From NCBI GenBank assembly GCA_013397695.1, contig VYZI01000025.1, positions 377,692-441,691 of the forward strand: a DNA stretch of 64,000 nt, given 5' to 3'. The notes under the pieces were generated by a model that worked only from the letters and a program-made list of their open reading frames with translations, did no database searches and had not been told where the DNA came from. Source of the stretch: Centropus unirufus (Eukaryota > Chordata > Aves > Cuculiformes > Centropidae). Position 1 is the first letter of the stretch, and each line of letters starts with the position of its first letter. Below are positions 49,601 through 63,300 of the stretch, one piece after another. The position numbers were made by a program, and so were the translations under genes.

Positions 49601-51650
49601 ATTTCAGCACGATGTGAAAAGAGGTGAAGATTGAGCGTGTTAATATTGAGGTTTGGGGTTCCAGCATTCATCTGCAGAAGGAGGGAGCCTGAAGGAAGGT
49701 AAGTAAGGGAAAATGGGTAGCCTTAACTGCATGAAAACTCTAGTATAATTTTGAAAGCAAGTATATTTGGACACACAAATGTAAAAAGAAATTGGATGAA
49801 AATACTGCATTTGAGCTTATTGCAGTAGATTATGCCAGATTGACTGATATCTTTCTTTGATTAAATTGAATTATGTCCTAGATAAAGGAAATGCTTAGTT
49901 CTCATACTTAGAAAATGTAGATGGTTGGTAAAGCTGGAGGATCTGAGGATTAAAAAGGGAACTCTGAGACAGAAAAAGATTTTGCTAATGGGGAAATGAC
50001 AATGGACAAATGTGACAGGGAGGTAATGGAAAGAAGTTAACAGAGGACTTTCTCGAGAATGGTCCTCAGGACCCCATGACCTGTAAAAAAAAAAGGCAGT
50101 AATGACAACATTTTCTGCAGCCAGAGCAAGAGCCCAGAGAAAAGGCTTTTACCCTGGGGTTCTGAACTGATCCCTACATGCTTTGGTGCCTATGGAGGCA
50201 GCCTAGTGATCTCAGTTAGGCGCAGAAGTTTGATGCTTGCATTGATCTGCTGTGAATAGCTTGCTTTCCCCTGGAAGAAATCCTTCCCTTAATGAATTAA
50301 TTTTCCTGTATCAATGTTCCTATGTATTTCAAATTGGTATTGTTTAGCTACAAGTGTAAATGACTTGTAGACCAAGGTGCAAGGGAAACCATGAGATGCC
50401 ATCCGCATCCTCATGCTTGTTTTCATGAACCTAGCCCCCAAAAAGATGTCAGAATCTTTAACTCCAAACTGTGGTAAAACCTGTAAGGGATCTTGACTTC
50501 TAAACTAACTGCTGTTGGCATTTACTTATCTTCAAAGCAATTATTGTTGGCATTTTTTTTGTGTAGATAGTGAGAAATGAAGGGATAATCGAGGTGCATT
50601 GTTATGGCTACAAATCTTTCTTGAGTGTTAAACTTTTCTGTGCAGTCTAGACTTTTACAGTCAAGAACTTATACTGCCATCACTGGACTTCTCTTCTAGG
50701 AGATCTTCACCCTTAGTGAGTTCAGACAGTAAAGTCAGGTGTGAAAAACAAGGCTGATCCTACACTTCAATATTACACAGACCTTATTTTAAAATAGATA
50801 ACACTCTTGACAGTCTTATATGGACAAAAAAAGCCTGCATTCCTCAGTACTGAGGCAGGTTTTATCACTGATGGACTAGACTTTTCTAATACTGCCATAT
50901 ATCTTTGTCTTATTGATCAAAATGCATTGCAAAATACCATCTTCCTTTTTTCCTCTTTTTTTTTTCTTCTCTCATTAATTTCAATCATGTAATAAGAAAA
51001 ACCCTGTTATACTAATTGGTATGACTCCTCCTCAAGGGCATTGTGAAGCACGAAATAATTCCAACCATTACTGACAATGCAGGGACACGAGTTTTCCCTT
51101 GAGGATCTGTCTCGTCTGCTGATTTGGTGACCATACAGAATGGCAATCGGACTAGGGGCATACTGTTTTATAATAATATTTTGTCAGGAAGGAAGATGGT
51201 GGGGAAAGAGGAAGCTTAAAATCCCATAGATTACATTCGACTTCAAGGCTCTTGGTGCTTTTAACCAGAATTTATCAGGCAAATCCAGCTGTAGAAATAT
51301 TGCTGGGCCTGGCTCCTATTTTCTGTTTAAGAGGCAGCTGAGCTGGTGTTTAAAACATGCCATGGACCAGCAGAAAACTAAATTGATGTTAAGCTAGTCA
51401 GATTCATTTCTCCTTTTTTATTTTTGGGAGTCAGAATTTCGTTTCCCTAAAATGCAGAAAGTGTTCAGACATGAGCTCCCAGGCTGTCCCGAGTTCAGTT
51501 CGGTAATGGAGCCTTTGCCACTGGTTTGCTGAGGTTTGTCCTCTGCTCTAACAGGTACCACATAGCCTGCCAAGCAAACACCACAGTCCTAGTGCACAAA
51601 TGGAGGTGATTCTAGCTGAGGAAGGAGCTTAGGGAGGAGGAAAAAAATCC

Positions 51651-51665
51651 TTTTTTTTTTTTTTT
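51651..51665. repeat. Poly-T run after a short A run
   Basis: A 15-T run directly follows AAAAAAATCC, giving a short A/T inverted structure. It is a simple repeat and no retroposon body is attached. Confidence 0.8.
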
Positions 51666-54600
51666 CTTTTGCTGTGCTAGGAAAAAGCATCTATTGCTAC
51701 TTTTGCTGCATTTGCAACATTTTCATTAGCAAAGGGTTTTTTTGGAAACCAGACTGCCTTTGTGCAGAGGAAGTGAACCTCTTGACAGATATGTCATTTC
51801 CCTTGTTTCCAAACAGCTTCTTGTCTGAACATAGATAGAACCTTCACTTGTCTCGCCTAACATCTGGCTACAAAAGAGCAGGGAAGTTTCTGCCAGCTGT
51901 CCCTCTGCTCCTTTTCTTGCTATTCTCAGATGATGTTATCAAATCTTTACTGCAGCTTTATTTTTGCTGGACTATCATGCATTCTTTTGGGCAGCATTCC
52001 TTGGGTATTGCCTTGGATAGTTTTACTGGTTTGATGACATCCTTCCTTACCACTAAAGAATAGGTCCAAGCCAGCAGTGACCCTTGTTGCATAGGTGTGT
52101 TCATTAGCCAAGCGCAAAACACCAAACAGCATCAGGCAGAGATTGTTCCATCTCTTAAGCAGCCTCTGTGTGAGGATTACTCGTGGAAAATAATCAGTAG
52201 AATACATTGCAGATGAAGGATATGACATGAGATAACCTTGCCATTAAAGATCCCATAATGCAAGCACATCTCCCTCACAGAAATGGAAACGAGGATAACA
52301 AGTCTTTTAACTGGATCAATACAGATCAATGCAAAGACAATAACTCAAGAAATGGATGCATTAACCAGGGAGTAAGAACCAATATACTCCCAAGTTGAAC
52401 TATGACTCTAGAATTAAATGTACTGAGGGGATACAGACCACGTTACTATAAGTGATTGGAATCATAGGCAAAAACTGAAACATAAAAATAACTACAGGTT
52501 TTCATTTTAATAATGCTATATAACAGAAACTGAAATTTGGAGGAAGGAGGTAGAGGAATAAATTAGCTCTATAATCGGGAGTGAAAGACCTGTTTGTTTC
52601 TCAGGGTTATCTACAAGTGAGCCATCTGTGACAGCGGATGTGACTAACTGACTTGGTGGAAAAGGAGCTTCATCAGCCAAGAGCCATGTAGTCACCTTCT
52701 CCAGGCTACCCTATGTTAAGGAGAGAGCAAGCTTTTCTGTTGCAACTGAGTAAAGGCTGGGAATACATATTTCATGCTTCTACCACGTCTTCAGAAAGAA
52801 AAGCAATTGCAAAGCCCTGTAATAGTCCTAAATTTGACAAGCATTTTGGAAAGGTTTGTGCAGTTGGAAGAATGACATCACACCAAGCTAATATGCATGT
52901 GGGAGAGCCAAAATCCCCACTGGAAGAACTGAGTGGGGAAAAAAAAGAGGGGCGGGGGGGAATGCAAAGTAAACCTTGCATCTGACAAGTACAGCTCCTG
53001 CCACTGTAGGTATCCTGTGCGCAGCAAAATTGCTGAAAATAATGTCTGATAGGAGGCTACCTGACAGCAGGTGCCAGTGTGCAGCTCCCATAGCAGTGCT
53101 CAGAGATATAACAGCTTAGCATTGCTGGAAAAAAAAAAAAGAACAGCAAGTTATAGTGTCTAAGTATACTGACTGCATGGTCTTTTCTGGGCCTTTCCTT
53201 TGTCAAAGAATAGAATGAAATCCAAAATTACCGGAGTGTATGTTTGCATTCCTCAGGCCTGCTAGCACACCCACGACTGCTCTTTCCATTTCGGTACCTT
53301 GCTCATTGCATTGTACTTTCCCATTGTTCTTGGAAAGCTGGTGGTGAATGAGCCAACCGTGCTGCTGCATTGCCAGTCCCCTGCCCTGCCTGCTGCCGGA
53401 GAAGCCAAGAGCAGGATGGCTGCTTCTCAGACGTGTCTGGCCAGCGACTGTAAGGCACAGCAGGCTGGGAGCAGCGTGCCAGACATCTCCTTGACTCCTA
53501 AGTTGGCTTCTGCTGAGACTGAAAGCAAAGGCTGTGGAGCGCGGTTGATCTGTCAGTCTTGTAGCAGTGACTTTCCCAGGGACTGACAGGGATCCAGGCT
53601 AGGCCCATGGAACAGATAATCCCTACGGTAAAACAACTGTCTACTAGGATGGTTTCCAGCATACAGTCTTAGCAGCCCACTATTGGGGATACCTGCGAGC
53701 TCACGTTTGATCAGTGAAATCCCACAAAAAACCTGAAGAGGTAAAAACCAAAAAATAGAAATCAGATTCTGGAGATGCAACTACACCTTTGAAGTACTCG
53801 CTCTACTGCCATATAGCCTGTAGGAAAATCTTAGCAAGAGACACTTGAACCTTTTAAGCATCATCTCTCAGCAATAAAGACCTCTCATGCATATTTATGC
53901 ACAGCACTTAGCTTTATAATGGCCACTTGAAAGACATTTAATTCTTTTTTGCCCAGGAATGAAGTTATGTGGAGTGTGACAAAAATGTTCCAAGGTCCAA
54001 ATATTAAAATACGGAAATGTTCCTGGTATTCCTGCATGCCAGCCAAAACTACCTCCTGGGCGAAGGCAGTTTAAAAATTTATCTACTTCTTGTATGTGGT
54101 TGCAAGCATATATACATACCCATAAAGGCCAGTAAAATCAGGTAGGTGCTACAGGGCTTCAATCAGGCTTCCCAGGAAGAATTTCATACACGTCCTATGG
54201 CTTGGTTTGATTTGTAAAACCTTTTTGTTGCACAGAGCGTAATGTTATTCATTATGCACTGAAAGCAAAATCATATGACTACCATTTCCTAAGTAACATA
54301 ATTATCTTATTTATTCTTATGGGGCAAAACACTACTTTTATTGTTAATTAATACTGCCAAATCTGGTTATGTAATTCTGGATATAGGAAGTTCAGTTTAA
54401 TGTGTATTTAGGGGGAAAAAGTCTAAAAATAAATGCCTTAAATAACATTTTTTTCCTTTCAGAATGCGAGTACAGATATGCTTTTGTGTGATTCTTGTTC
54501 TTCACTACTACAGGAAATACAACCTGTTATCACTTTTCATCAGGGAGAAAGAAAAGAGATAATGAAACATAAAAATACTCTGTGAAACACATTTAAAAAA

Positions 54601-55584
54601 TCTTTAAGGAGCTGAACAGAAATGCACAAGGCAAAGATACACAACCCTGCTGTTTCAGAGACAAAGTAATTTTATGGAAAATGAAAAGAATACTTTCAAT
54701 AAATTCAAGGGCTTACACTTTAATTCTTATTTTAAGTGGGAATACGTATCAGGAAATTTTTATGCAGAGGGCACATAAATAGTATCTTATCTGTCCCAGA
54801 GAAAAGACAGCATGAAAGATTCATTAGACATTAGGACATATAATGACTTCTTGATTCCTTCAGTTCTTAGCCAGTGCTCTAATGAAATTCAAACCTGCTA
54901 CATCTGCCATACTACACTGTTAATTAGTTTTCTATTTATTTAGCAGATCTAGAAGTGGAAAGCAATCTATTGCCAGTGAATTGTTTGACTTCTATGCTAA
55001 GTAGGCTGCATTCCAATCCTCTGATGTTGGAACTAGCATGAATCCAACTTTCATCTCATTGCCATGTCAAATTAGCACCCAGCAGATTCTAGATGCAAAG
55101 ACTTCCCCCCGCCCCCCCTTTAGTTTCTAACAGATCAACAGTTCTTGGAAGTTAAGAAACAGAAGCCAGGCAATTTTTCTGCAATATCTCTTTCCCGCCA
55201 CCTTTCTTGCTATGGTGGAGGTATAGAGGGTATAGATTGTTTATATTGAAAGAAGAATATGATTTTAAGCAGACCACATTCGTTATATAAAACAGAAATA
55301 TTGACATATATTCTGCAAGAGTTTGAATAAAGTGCTACCTAGCCTAAGAAAAAACCCAGAATGCCTTGGCAAAGTTATGAGATGACTTTTGCACATGCTT
55401 TGCCGTTTTCTATTTCTGTCTGTATTCTGCAATATATTGCAGCATCTAAACATCATATTTTGTTATGTGACTTACTCCTATCTTGCAGTGCCAACAGAGC
55501 CACTGGATTGTGAAAGTATAAAACAAAGCCAGATGAAATTAGAAAATAAATTGGCTAGAAACAAAGCCATTAAACCTAGTATAC

Positions 55585-55607
55585 TGCACTGCAGGAACTG
55601 CAGTGCA
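55585..55607. repeat. Perfect 10-bp inverted repeat with 3-nt loop
   Basis: TGCACTGCAG (55585-55594) and CTGCAGTGCA (55598-55607) are exact reverse complements separated by GAA. The arms are GC-richer than the surroundings and contain PstI-type CTGCAG palindromes, so the transcript or single strand could form a tight hairpin. Confidence 0.75.
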
Positions 55608-58600
55608 TTAGAGGGGAGTGTGGGAATACAGACCTACACTCAGACTTTGGAGATTGCTTTGAACTTTGGTTTTTAATTTTTTTTCCCTAATATCTAGATA
55701 CAAACTTTGAATGTACTTTTTGGATTAGATTAGTCCAAAACAAACCACTGTCATACAATGAGTAAACAAATTATGTACTGAATTTTAGCAAAGGAATCAC
55801 AAAACTCATCTCCTATGGTATTGTTTTGTAGAGCATTCTTGATAATATTCTCATAGTCAAGGTGCTGGCTTTGAGTAATTTATGATAAAATAGAGTTTAT
55901 TTCAAATGAAAAATACAAGGACACTAGCATATTCGTACAGCTGGGTCCAAGAGCACGCTGGTGGTAGTGTTCACAAAAGAATAGCTCCTCTCAAGAGGGA
56001 GGAAACCAATCTCTTTCTCTAGATCAACAGATATTTTTGGAAAATTTTTTATTTAGATTTCAGGTCTGAAACAGAAATAGGGAACTTTGGGTTAAGTAGT
56101 AGTTGAAAATCAGTCTGTGTGAGTTTAACTTCATTGTGTTAATCGATTAGATGTCTAGAGATTCACCAAAGAAAAGCTTTTAAAAATCACTATATGATCC
56201 TTGGAAAGAGTTCAAGGCAAGACTAGACTCAGACAACAGTGTAGCAAGGTGAAGATATCTGAAGGCAGCAATGTGTGAAAGAAATTGAAATAGGAAGGGA
56301 AAATGTGCTGAGTTTTGAACTAAAGGAACTCAATCTTTACTCAGGACATAAAATGAAGGAAGAGTGAAGACAAGTCAACTCAACTTCTTTCTGATTTAAA
56401 TTCAATGTTGTCTTTCTTTGCTGTTTGGGGTTGTGGAATTTTTTTTCTTCTTTTCAGTTACAGAAATGTTCTTGAGTGCTATTATTCCTTTAGTATGTTG
56501 CCCTCTTCTACCTTTAGGAAGAGCAAACTACCCAAAAACTGGTAACTCTGAGTCTGGGAAAATGAAAAAGAGCATGGCATAGTGACATGTTTAATAGAGT
56601 CAGCAGTGGCATGAATACCCCAGTGCTCCCTTAGAAGACTCCATTTTTACAGCTCAGTGTTTCATCATGGTAGAAAAAAGGAAACAAACTCAATGAGTCA
56701 GAGTAATTTTCCTATACTTTTTTTTAAGTTGTTTTCCTGGCTTCCTGGCATATTCTGAAGGACTGAACAGTGCTACTTAAGAAAGCCTGCCAAAGAGTAA
56801 ATGTTGCATTTGTAATGGTTGGGTTTGAATTTTTGATAGTGGGGAATGGGAAATAGTATAAAGCAGGATTTATTCATCTTTTCCAGTGTTCATAGAGCTG
56901 AATGGACTGAAACAAACAGCTGAGGTTGGAGGCAGAAATCTGAAGGCTAGCATTCTGCTAATGAAGCTCTCTGATGTACAAGCACGGCTGCTGATGATTA
57001 GGAGTAAATCCATGAATTTCAGGAGTCTTAAATACACCTGGTCTGCAGTTTTTTCAAATGGATAGATTATCTGCATGCACATATGAAGCCGTTGCCAGAA
57101 AGACTTCAGCGTATTATGAACCATTCATAATCTTCCTGTAAGTTGCTGGAGCTGAATCTCAGCCACTGCACCCCTTGTTTCAGCCCAGCTGGGAAAATTT
57201 GGCTTTATCATGTCTGTCCCTGAGAGCTCGATGTGCATGGTACAGTACATCCTCTCTCACTGATTGCTTCTGCGCCAGTTCAGGGGGGGCAGGGAGCTCA
57301 ACCTGCAAACAAAGCTGCTGTGGTGCCCCTCTTTTTGATCAAGTTACGCACTTGGGTTTTATTTTTTGCAGTAGCATAAAAAAAGGAGTTTGTTTAACTC
57401 TCATATGCTACCAACAGATGCTTGTGACCATGGATGTTGCATAATCAAAGAATGATAACATAAAATCTTTAAACCTGCAAAAAGAATTCAGAACTTCAGC
57501 AAATTTCTGTCTTGTCTGGCTGTTCATTTCGATTGGCTACAGAAAAAAAAGGCAGTTGTGCATAAACTCCATCTGTTCCTATGGAGTAATATGGATGTGC
57601 TAGGGAGGAATACTTAAAGGAATATTTGAGCAGTACTATTGGAAAAACAGAGAAAATGAATATGGGATTAGGATCCTACTTGATGAAGAGAGGAGGCAGC
57701 AATAATCAGCAATTCAACCTTTTGCAAAAATATTGGGAAAATAAATCGATCCCTTAAATGTAATGTGTGCCTTGAAGTAAATTCTCTAAGCTATTCAAAT
57801 TATGCCTGCATTTTACAATGCTATGTAATCTGATTATACAAACTACACTTCTAATTCTTGCCTATGCAGATGTTACACTGAAATGCTGCTTCTTTGTATT
57901 CAGTAGAGCAAGATGCAGACCTTACTGAACAACAGAATGAAGGGCAGAGTTAAGGTGCCATTTCATAACTTGACTGACATAACTCAGATTATTTGTTCTT
58001 CTGGGCTGGTACATGGTGTGATACACAGACACGTTACTCCTGTAACAAGATTTAGTTGAGGAACACCAGAAGTATGAGCCAAGACAGTAAAGTGTAATTT
58101 TAATTGCAGGGAAGATAATGGATTTGTGGAAGAATAACATGAGGCATATGTCTCTCTGTACTCCTTAGTTCCCTGTTAAGCCTTTTTTTAGTAGGGATAG
58201 CTGGAATAAGATGTGAACTTAAATTCCCAGTGTGCTAGGATTCAGTAGCCAGTAGGCTGTATTATCATCACAGGCAGTAACAGTCACCTCACAAACCTCT
58301 ACATTTCTTTGGATCTGATGCAGTTACAGAGATACAGAACAACTCTGGTGAAGTCATGTCTGTGCCAGGAGATCTGAGCCAGGCTGAAGAACAGCAAAGA
58401 GGAGAAGAGGAAGCAATGAGCTCTATTTTCCACAAAATAAGGCTTCTGGAAATAGGATGTGTCAAATTCTCTACTTTTCTTGTTATGTCCTTGATAGTTC
58501 AGGCAGGACAGATCCTTGCCCTGGCAAGCTTACACGTTAATTGAAACCTTTGTGTTTCTGCACAGCACAGCAAAACAGAAAGCTGTGGTGACAGTGGAAA

Positions 58601-61600
58601 TACTATGACATTAGTTGGGTCAAAATACACATTTGGGGATTATCAGCCATGAGAAAAGGGTGGATGTTACTGCAGGACAGGGGGATGTGTGAAACAGGGA
58701 AACTGGTTGGAGCAGCTCATGGAGACTGGCACCATGAGAGAAGCCTGGGCAGTCAGGCAGGAAAGAAACGATGCAGGAAGCCTAGATAGTCAGGAGATGT
58801 GAGATAAATGAAAAGAAACATAGGAAAACAAACTGAGTACATATGATTGTCTGAATAACGTTTGAAGTTCAAATAGCAGGTGAAAGGAATAAGGGAGATG
58901 TTGCCAGCTGGGAGGCTTTAATAGGGATCACCTGGAAGGTGAGAAGTTGAACTGTGAAGTAGTAAAATAAAGTGAGCCATGGATGAGACATTTCTGTTCT
59001 GGAGGTAAGTGTGGCAGTGAAAGGTGGTGTGGGAGGGGAGTGTGATATTAGGGTAAGGGGAAAAAAGGGGGCTTGGAGCTTTGTGATGCGTACTGTGGGG
59101 AGAGAAGCAGGAACAGAAGCACTAGAAAAGGGCGGGGGAAATGTCCCTTGTGGAACACTAGATCTAGTAAATTATCTATACAATACAATAAGCAAAGCAG
59201 TTCCAAAGGCTAGAGGGCTACCGCTGCTTTTAAGGGTATATCCTAGTCTGTACGCGGTATGGAATCTCACAGTTTATTTAAGGACTCACTATTAACGGAA
59301 GCACAGGTAAAACCTTTCAGCTGGAAAGTTATAAACCCCTTATACTCAGCACAACAGAGGCAAAATAGGGAGAAAGTTTCAGCGACACATACTAGCATAC
59401 GGTCCAACACCAAAAAAAGTAACTTCTAAAGGAAAAGTCGGGTAACTTTTGAGGGAGGAATGGTTTCCTGGCCCTGTGGACTTAGTAAGCTTTGTGCTGT
59501 TCTCAATGAATGAATGCATTCTTAAAATGTCTGCAGTTACAAACTTTCTTTTCTGCAGTACATGCTGTCATGCCTCTGGCACTCTGTTTAGGGCGTGCTT
59601 ACTGTGGCCTCCCTCTCCCTTTTACAATGGGTGCCCTTCGCCAGCACCCGCTGAATTCCTTTTGGGTTCATACTGTTATTTGCTCCAGTTCTTTATATTT
59701 CTCTGCTACCACGCCACGTTTCTACTGCTGCTGAGGCTGAGATACACTTAAAGTTATATGCTAAATCCTTTCCCTCTGTCTCTAACTCCTGGTTCCTATA
59801 CACACCTAGGAATGTTTGCCTCCTTATTTTGGGGAATGCTTTCTTCTGCAGGTGTCCTGGCACCCAAAGTGTTGGTTTGTTGCTTGCTTTCTCTCTGCTG
59901 TTTGCAATTTGCTCTCCTTTTCCTTAGATACATTAAAGCTTCTGATGAATAGCTGTGGTTTTCTGGCAGCAAGAGAAAAAAAAAAGACCCACTTCCCATC
60001 TGCTGAGGCTTTCTCTGAGAAGTGGTAAAGTAATCTCAGTGGTTTTTAAATTTTGGAAGACCTGACCAGGTTGAAGATGCCGGTGAGGGGAGAAGAAGAA
60101 ACCTCTCTATATTCTGATTCGAGGGAATGTCCTCTCTGCTTGTTGTTTTTTCATTTATCTCTGAGAAACCAAACTGTCCAGCAACAGCACCTTTCCCTAC
60201 AATATTTCTAAAGGATAGAGACCAGAAGTGAGAAAGACCTAAGTTACAGCTTTTTTCTTCTCCCACCCTGCTTCATCAAAGGTCTCAGTATGCATTGGCC
60301 ACTTCTGTGTTCTAGTGGACTGAAGAGAAATATGTGCATAGCCCAGCACTACATCCAAATTATTTAAAAAACTTACTAGGGCATCATGCAGTGTCTGTCC
60401 CCTTCAACTGAGTGTACAGGGACAGTCTGAGCATTTCTACCGATTTTAATGTAGTAAAACCATTGCTAACACGCAAGTTTTTCTGTGATGTGCTATGATC
60501 AGTAACACGGCAATATAAACAACTTTCTGTGTACCTCTTTCATAATACATTTGAGTGTCCTAGTTCATATCTGCATGTATGTGCCCTGTTAAAAAAGTGG
60601 TTTGTGCTTTTGATTTTGCCTCTTCAAAAAAGCTAGTAATGTCATAAAGAAATACAAAATGCTGAGTTTGAGACTCAGTTTCTTTGCAGCTAATAATATT
60701 GTGAAGTTTTATGGTGTTTTAAGTTCTGATTCCCATTGCTGTTTATACTGGGGTCTTTTATTTCAGCATTTTTAAATATCTGATGTTACAGAAACAATAA
60801 AACTGATGAAATATCTGACATTTTTATTGTACGTGTCCCTCACCGCTCATATGAGACAGTTTTAAAGCCTTAAAATCTTTCAAATACTGTCTTTGGAATG
60901 TAAAGGATTATTTTTTTTCCTTTTTTTTTTTAAGAAAAGTCCTTTCAAATAGTTATTCTAACTTTAAGCATCGTTCTGGAAAATTAGGGATGAAATCCTA
61001 GCATCAGTCAATCAAAATATCCATTGGTGTCAGGTGGGCTTGAATCTTCCCTCTAGTTTGAAAGAACGGTGTTACCTGGTTTTATGAACTGATTGCAGTG
61101 TAAATCCACAGTTGACTTTATGCTCAAATATTCTTCTGACTTACAAGAACCCGAACAAATGTAATTATTTGCTTCACATCCCATGACAGCAGAATAATCG
61201 AGGCTGTTCACTTTCACATAGGAAACTACAGTGCCCACCAATACTTACAAAATCATTTTCAGAAAATTAAACTGTGTCAGTACGGATGCAGGTAAGCATT
61301 TTCATAGGCTGTACTCATGTGGGACTACTCAATCTCCTCTTCCTTGCTGGCAAGAACACCATCTCGGAGTAAAGAGATCTGCTAGTTCTGCAGCCCTAGC
61401 CTTGTTCACAGAACAGTTATGCCGCGATGTGAGATTTAAGGAACAGGTCACTACTTTGTGTTCATTATTGGCTCCACACACAAGGCCTCTCCTCTATCCT
61501 CCCATGTTCTTGGAGACACGTTGGGTCCTTATTGCTTCCCGCAGCTCTGAGCTTGTAACAATTTTTCCTTCCGTCATCAGTTCTGAAGTACAACCAGTAG

Positions 61601-63262
61601 CCCACTGTTCAACATAAATACTCCATGCCTGAATTGGAGAAAAAACCTTTATGAAAAGAGATATTAGAATTTTGTTCTTGGCAGCTCTAAGCAAACTGCA
61701 GAAGATTTTCTGTGGTGCCAAAAAGGGAGTGCAAGTACTTCTGTGAATAAACACAGAAGACTGCTTGAAATTGCTGAGTGTATGCCTTATAATGCTTGCT
61801 TCAAGGTTTTGTAAGGCGCTAACCCAACTGAGAACTTGCAGGGTTAAGCTGAATAGTGTGCTGTTACCAGGTAGCTACACAACACAAGAGATCCCATTTC
61901 TGACCTCCGAGTTTCTGCTTCATACAAAGGTAGAAAAAAGAAAACAAAAACCCTTCAGATGGGGACAACTGTCTTTTTTATTTTCTGAGTCACTGCTAAG
62001 ACCTAAAAATTTCAACACATTTGCTGCTTCTGTAGCTACCTGCAAACAAAGATATGAACGCCCAGAAGATGTTTCACAAGTTTCATAACTAATTATTTTA
62101 AAAAGAAAGCCTTTATGGTGCTTGGCTGAAGCTAAATAAACTTGAAATTCAGATATTTCTTTGGGAAGAATGGTCTGCTAATTGATGTTGAGGTTTAAAC
62201 ATTTGAGCTTGTTTATTTCTCTCTCTTCCCTAAATGATTTTTCAGAAACATCCCCCTGTTACAAGTCTATTAAATCACTTATCAAAAGGAAACATTTATT
62301 GATATCTTGAGAGATGTGTGTGTCAATTAAGATTTTGTTACTGTGCATATTTTATATTAAAGTAAATGCTTCCTGCGATTTGACTTTAATCAGGTCTGAA
62401 GGGCCTTAATAAGTGTTTGGCTCCATCATTTAGTTTTTTTCCTTTCCCTGGACTAAGGCAGGATGTACTTTGTCAGTCTGAAAATTCATGTCATTTACCA
62501 TCACTTGAGGAAGTACTGCCACATGCTGTAGTACTTATTCTACACATTAGTCCCTGGAAATGGTAGCAGCTGGTACTAAATACACTTACCTGATGGACCT
62601 TACTGATAAATCTAAAGGAAGTATGGAGTATTTGTAGATCACAGCTTTGGAATATGTTCAAAGAGCTACTTTGCTTACCTTTTTTTTTTGTTATTTCACT
62701 CAGTTTTACTTGGAACTACGATTACTAGAAGAAAAGATGTAAAGGTCCTGGATTCCTAGTTTGAAGTCTTTAATTTACAAGCTTGCTTTTTTGTTGTTAT
62801 TGTTGAGCAAGGTCCCTCTTTGTGCAGTTACTGTTGTCCTTTGCTGGTTTTCTTTTTTTTTCTGCCTTTCTTTCAAGTACAGCTACCACTAAAACACCTG
62901 TCCTGTGTTTGCCTTCTGCTTTTCTTGTGCCATTTCTCATCTCTGTGGTTAACTTAATCCTTCATTAATAGTTTTTTCCATGCTAGTTTAAAATATATGG
63001 TATGTAACCTGATCTAAAAAGGTAACTTCAAAGATTAACAGAAAGAGACTACTAGCTACTTTTCTTCTGTAAACACTGCCAGTTTTGAGTGAAATGCCAT
63101 ATATGCCTATCCAGGTTTCTAGAAGAGCAATTGAACATTCTTGCATCATAATCTAATTAACCGTAACATTTCTGTCAAACAGCTATTTAATAGATTGTTA
63201 TCTTAGTTCTGTTGGCAGAGGGATACAGCAATGCAGACCTTTTTTGCACTCTATATTTAGAG

Positions 63263-63300
63263 AGTGTGTGTGTCTATGTGCATATGTATATACACACACT
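63263..63300. repeat. GT...AC simple-repeat hairpin
   Basis: AGTGTGTGT and ACACACACT (9-bp arms) flank a purine/pyrimidine-alternating spacer with ATGTGCATATGTATAT. The whole 38-bp stretch is alternating and potentially Z-DNA- or cruciform-forming. Confidence 0.7.

Noticed and set aside
61268..61292. Micro-exon-like segment between TTTTCAG and GCAG|GTAAGC
   Set aside because: About 30 bp, no reading-frame partner or conservation information. Donor-like and acceptor-like words are frequent at this scale.
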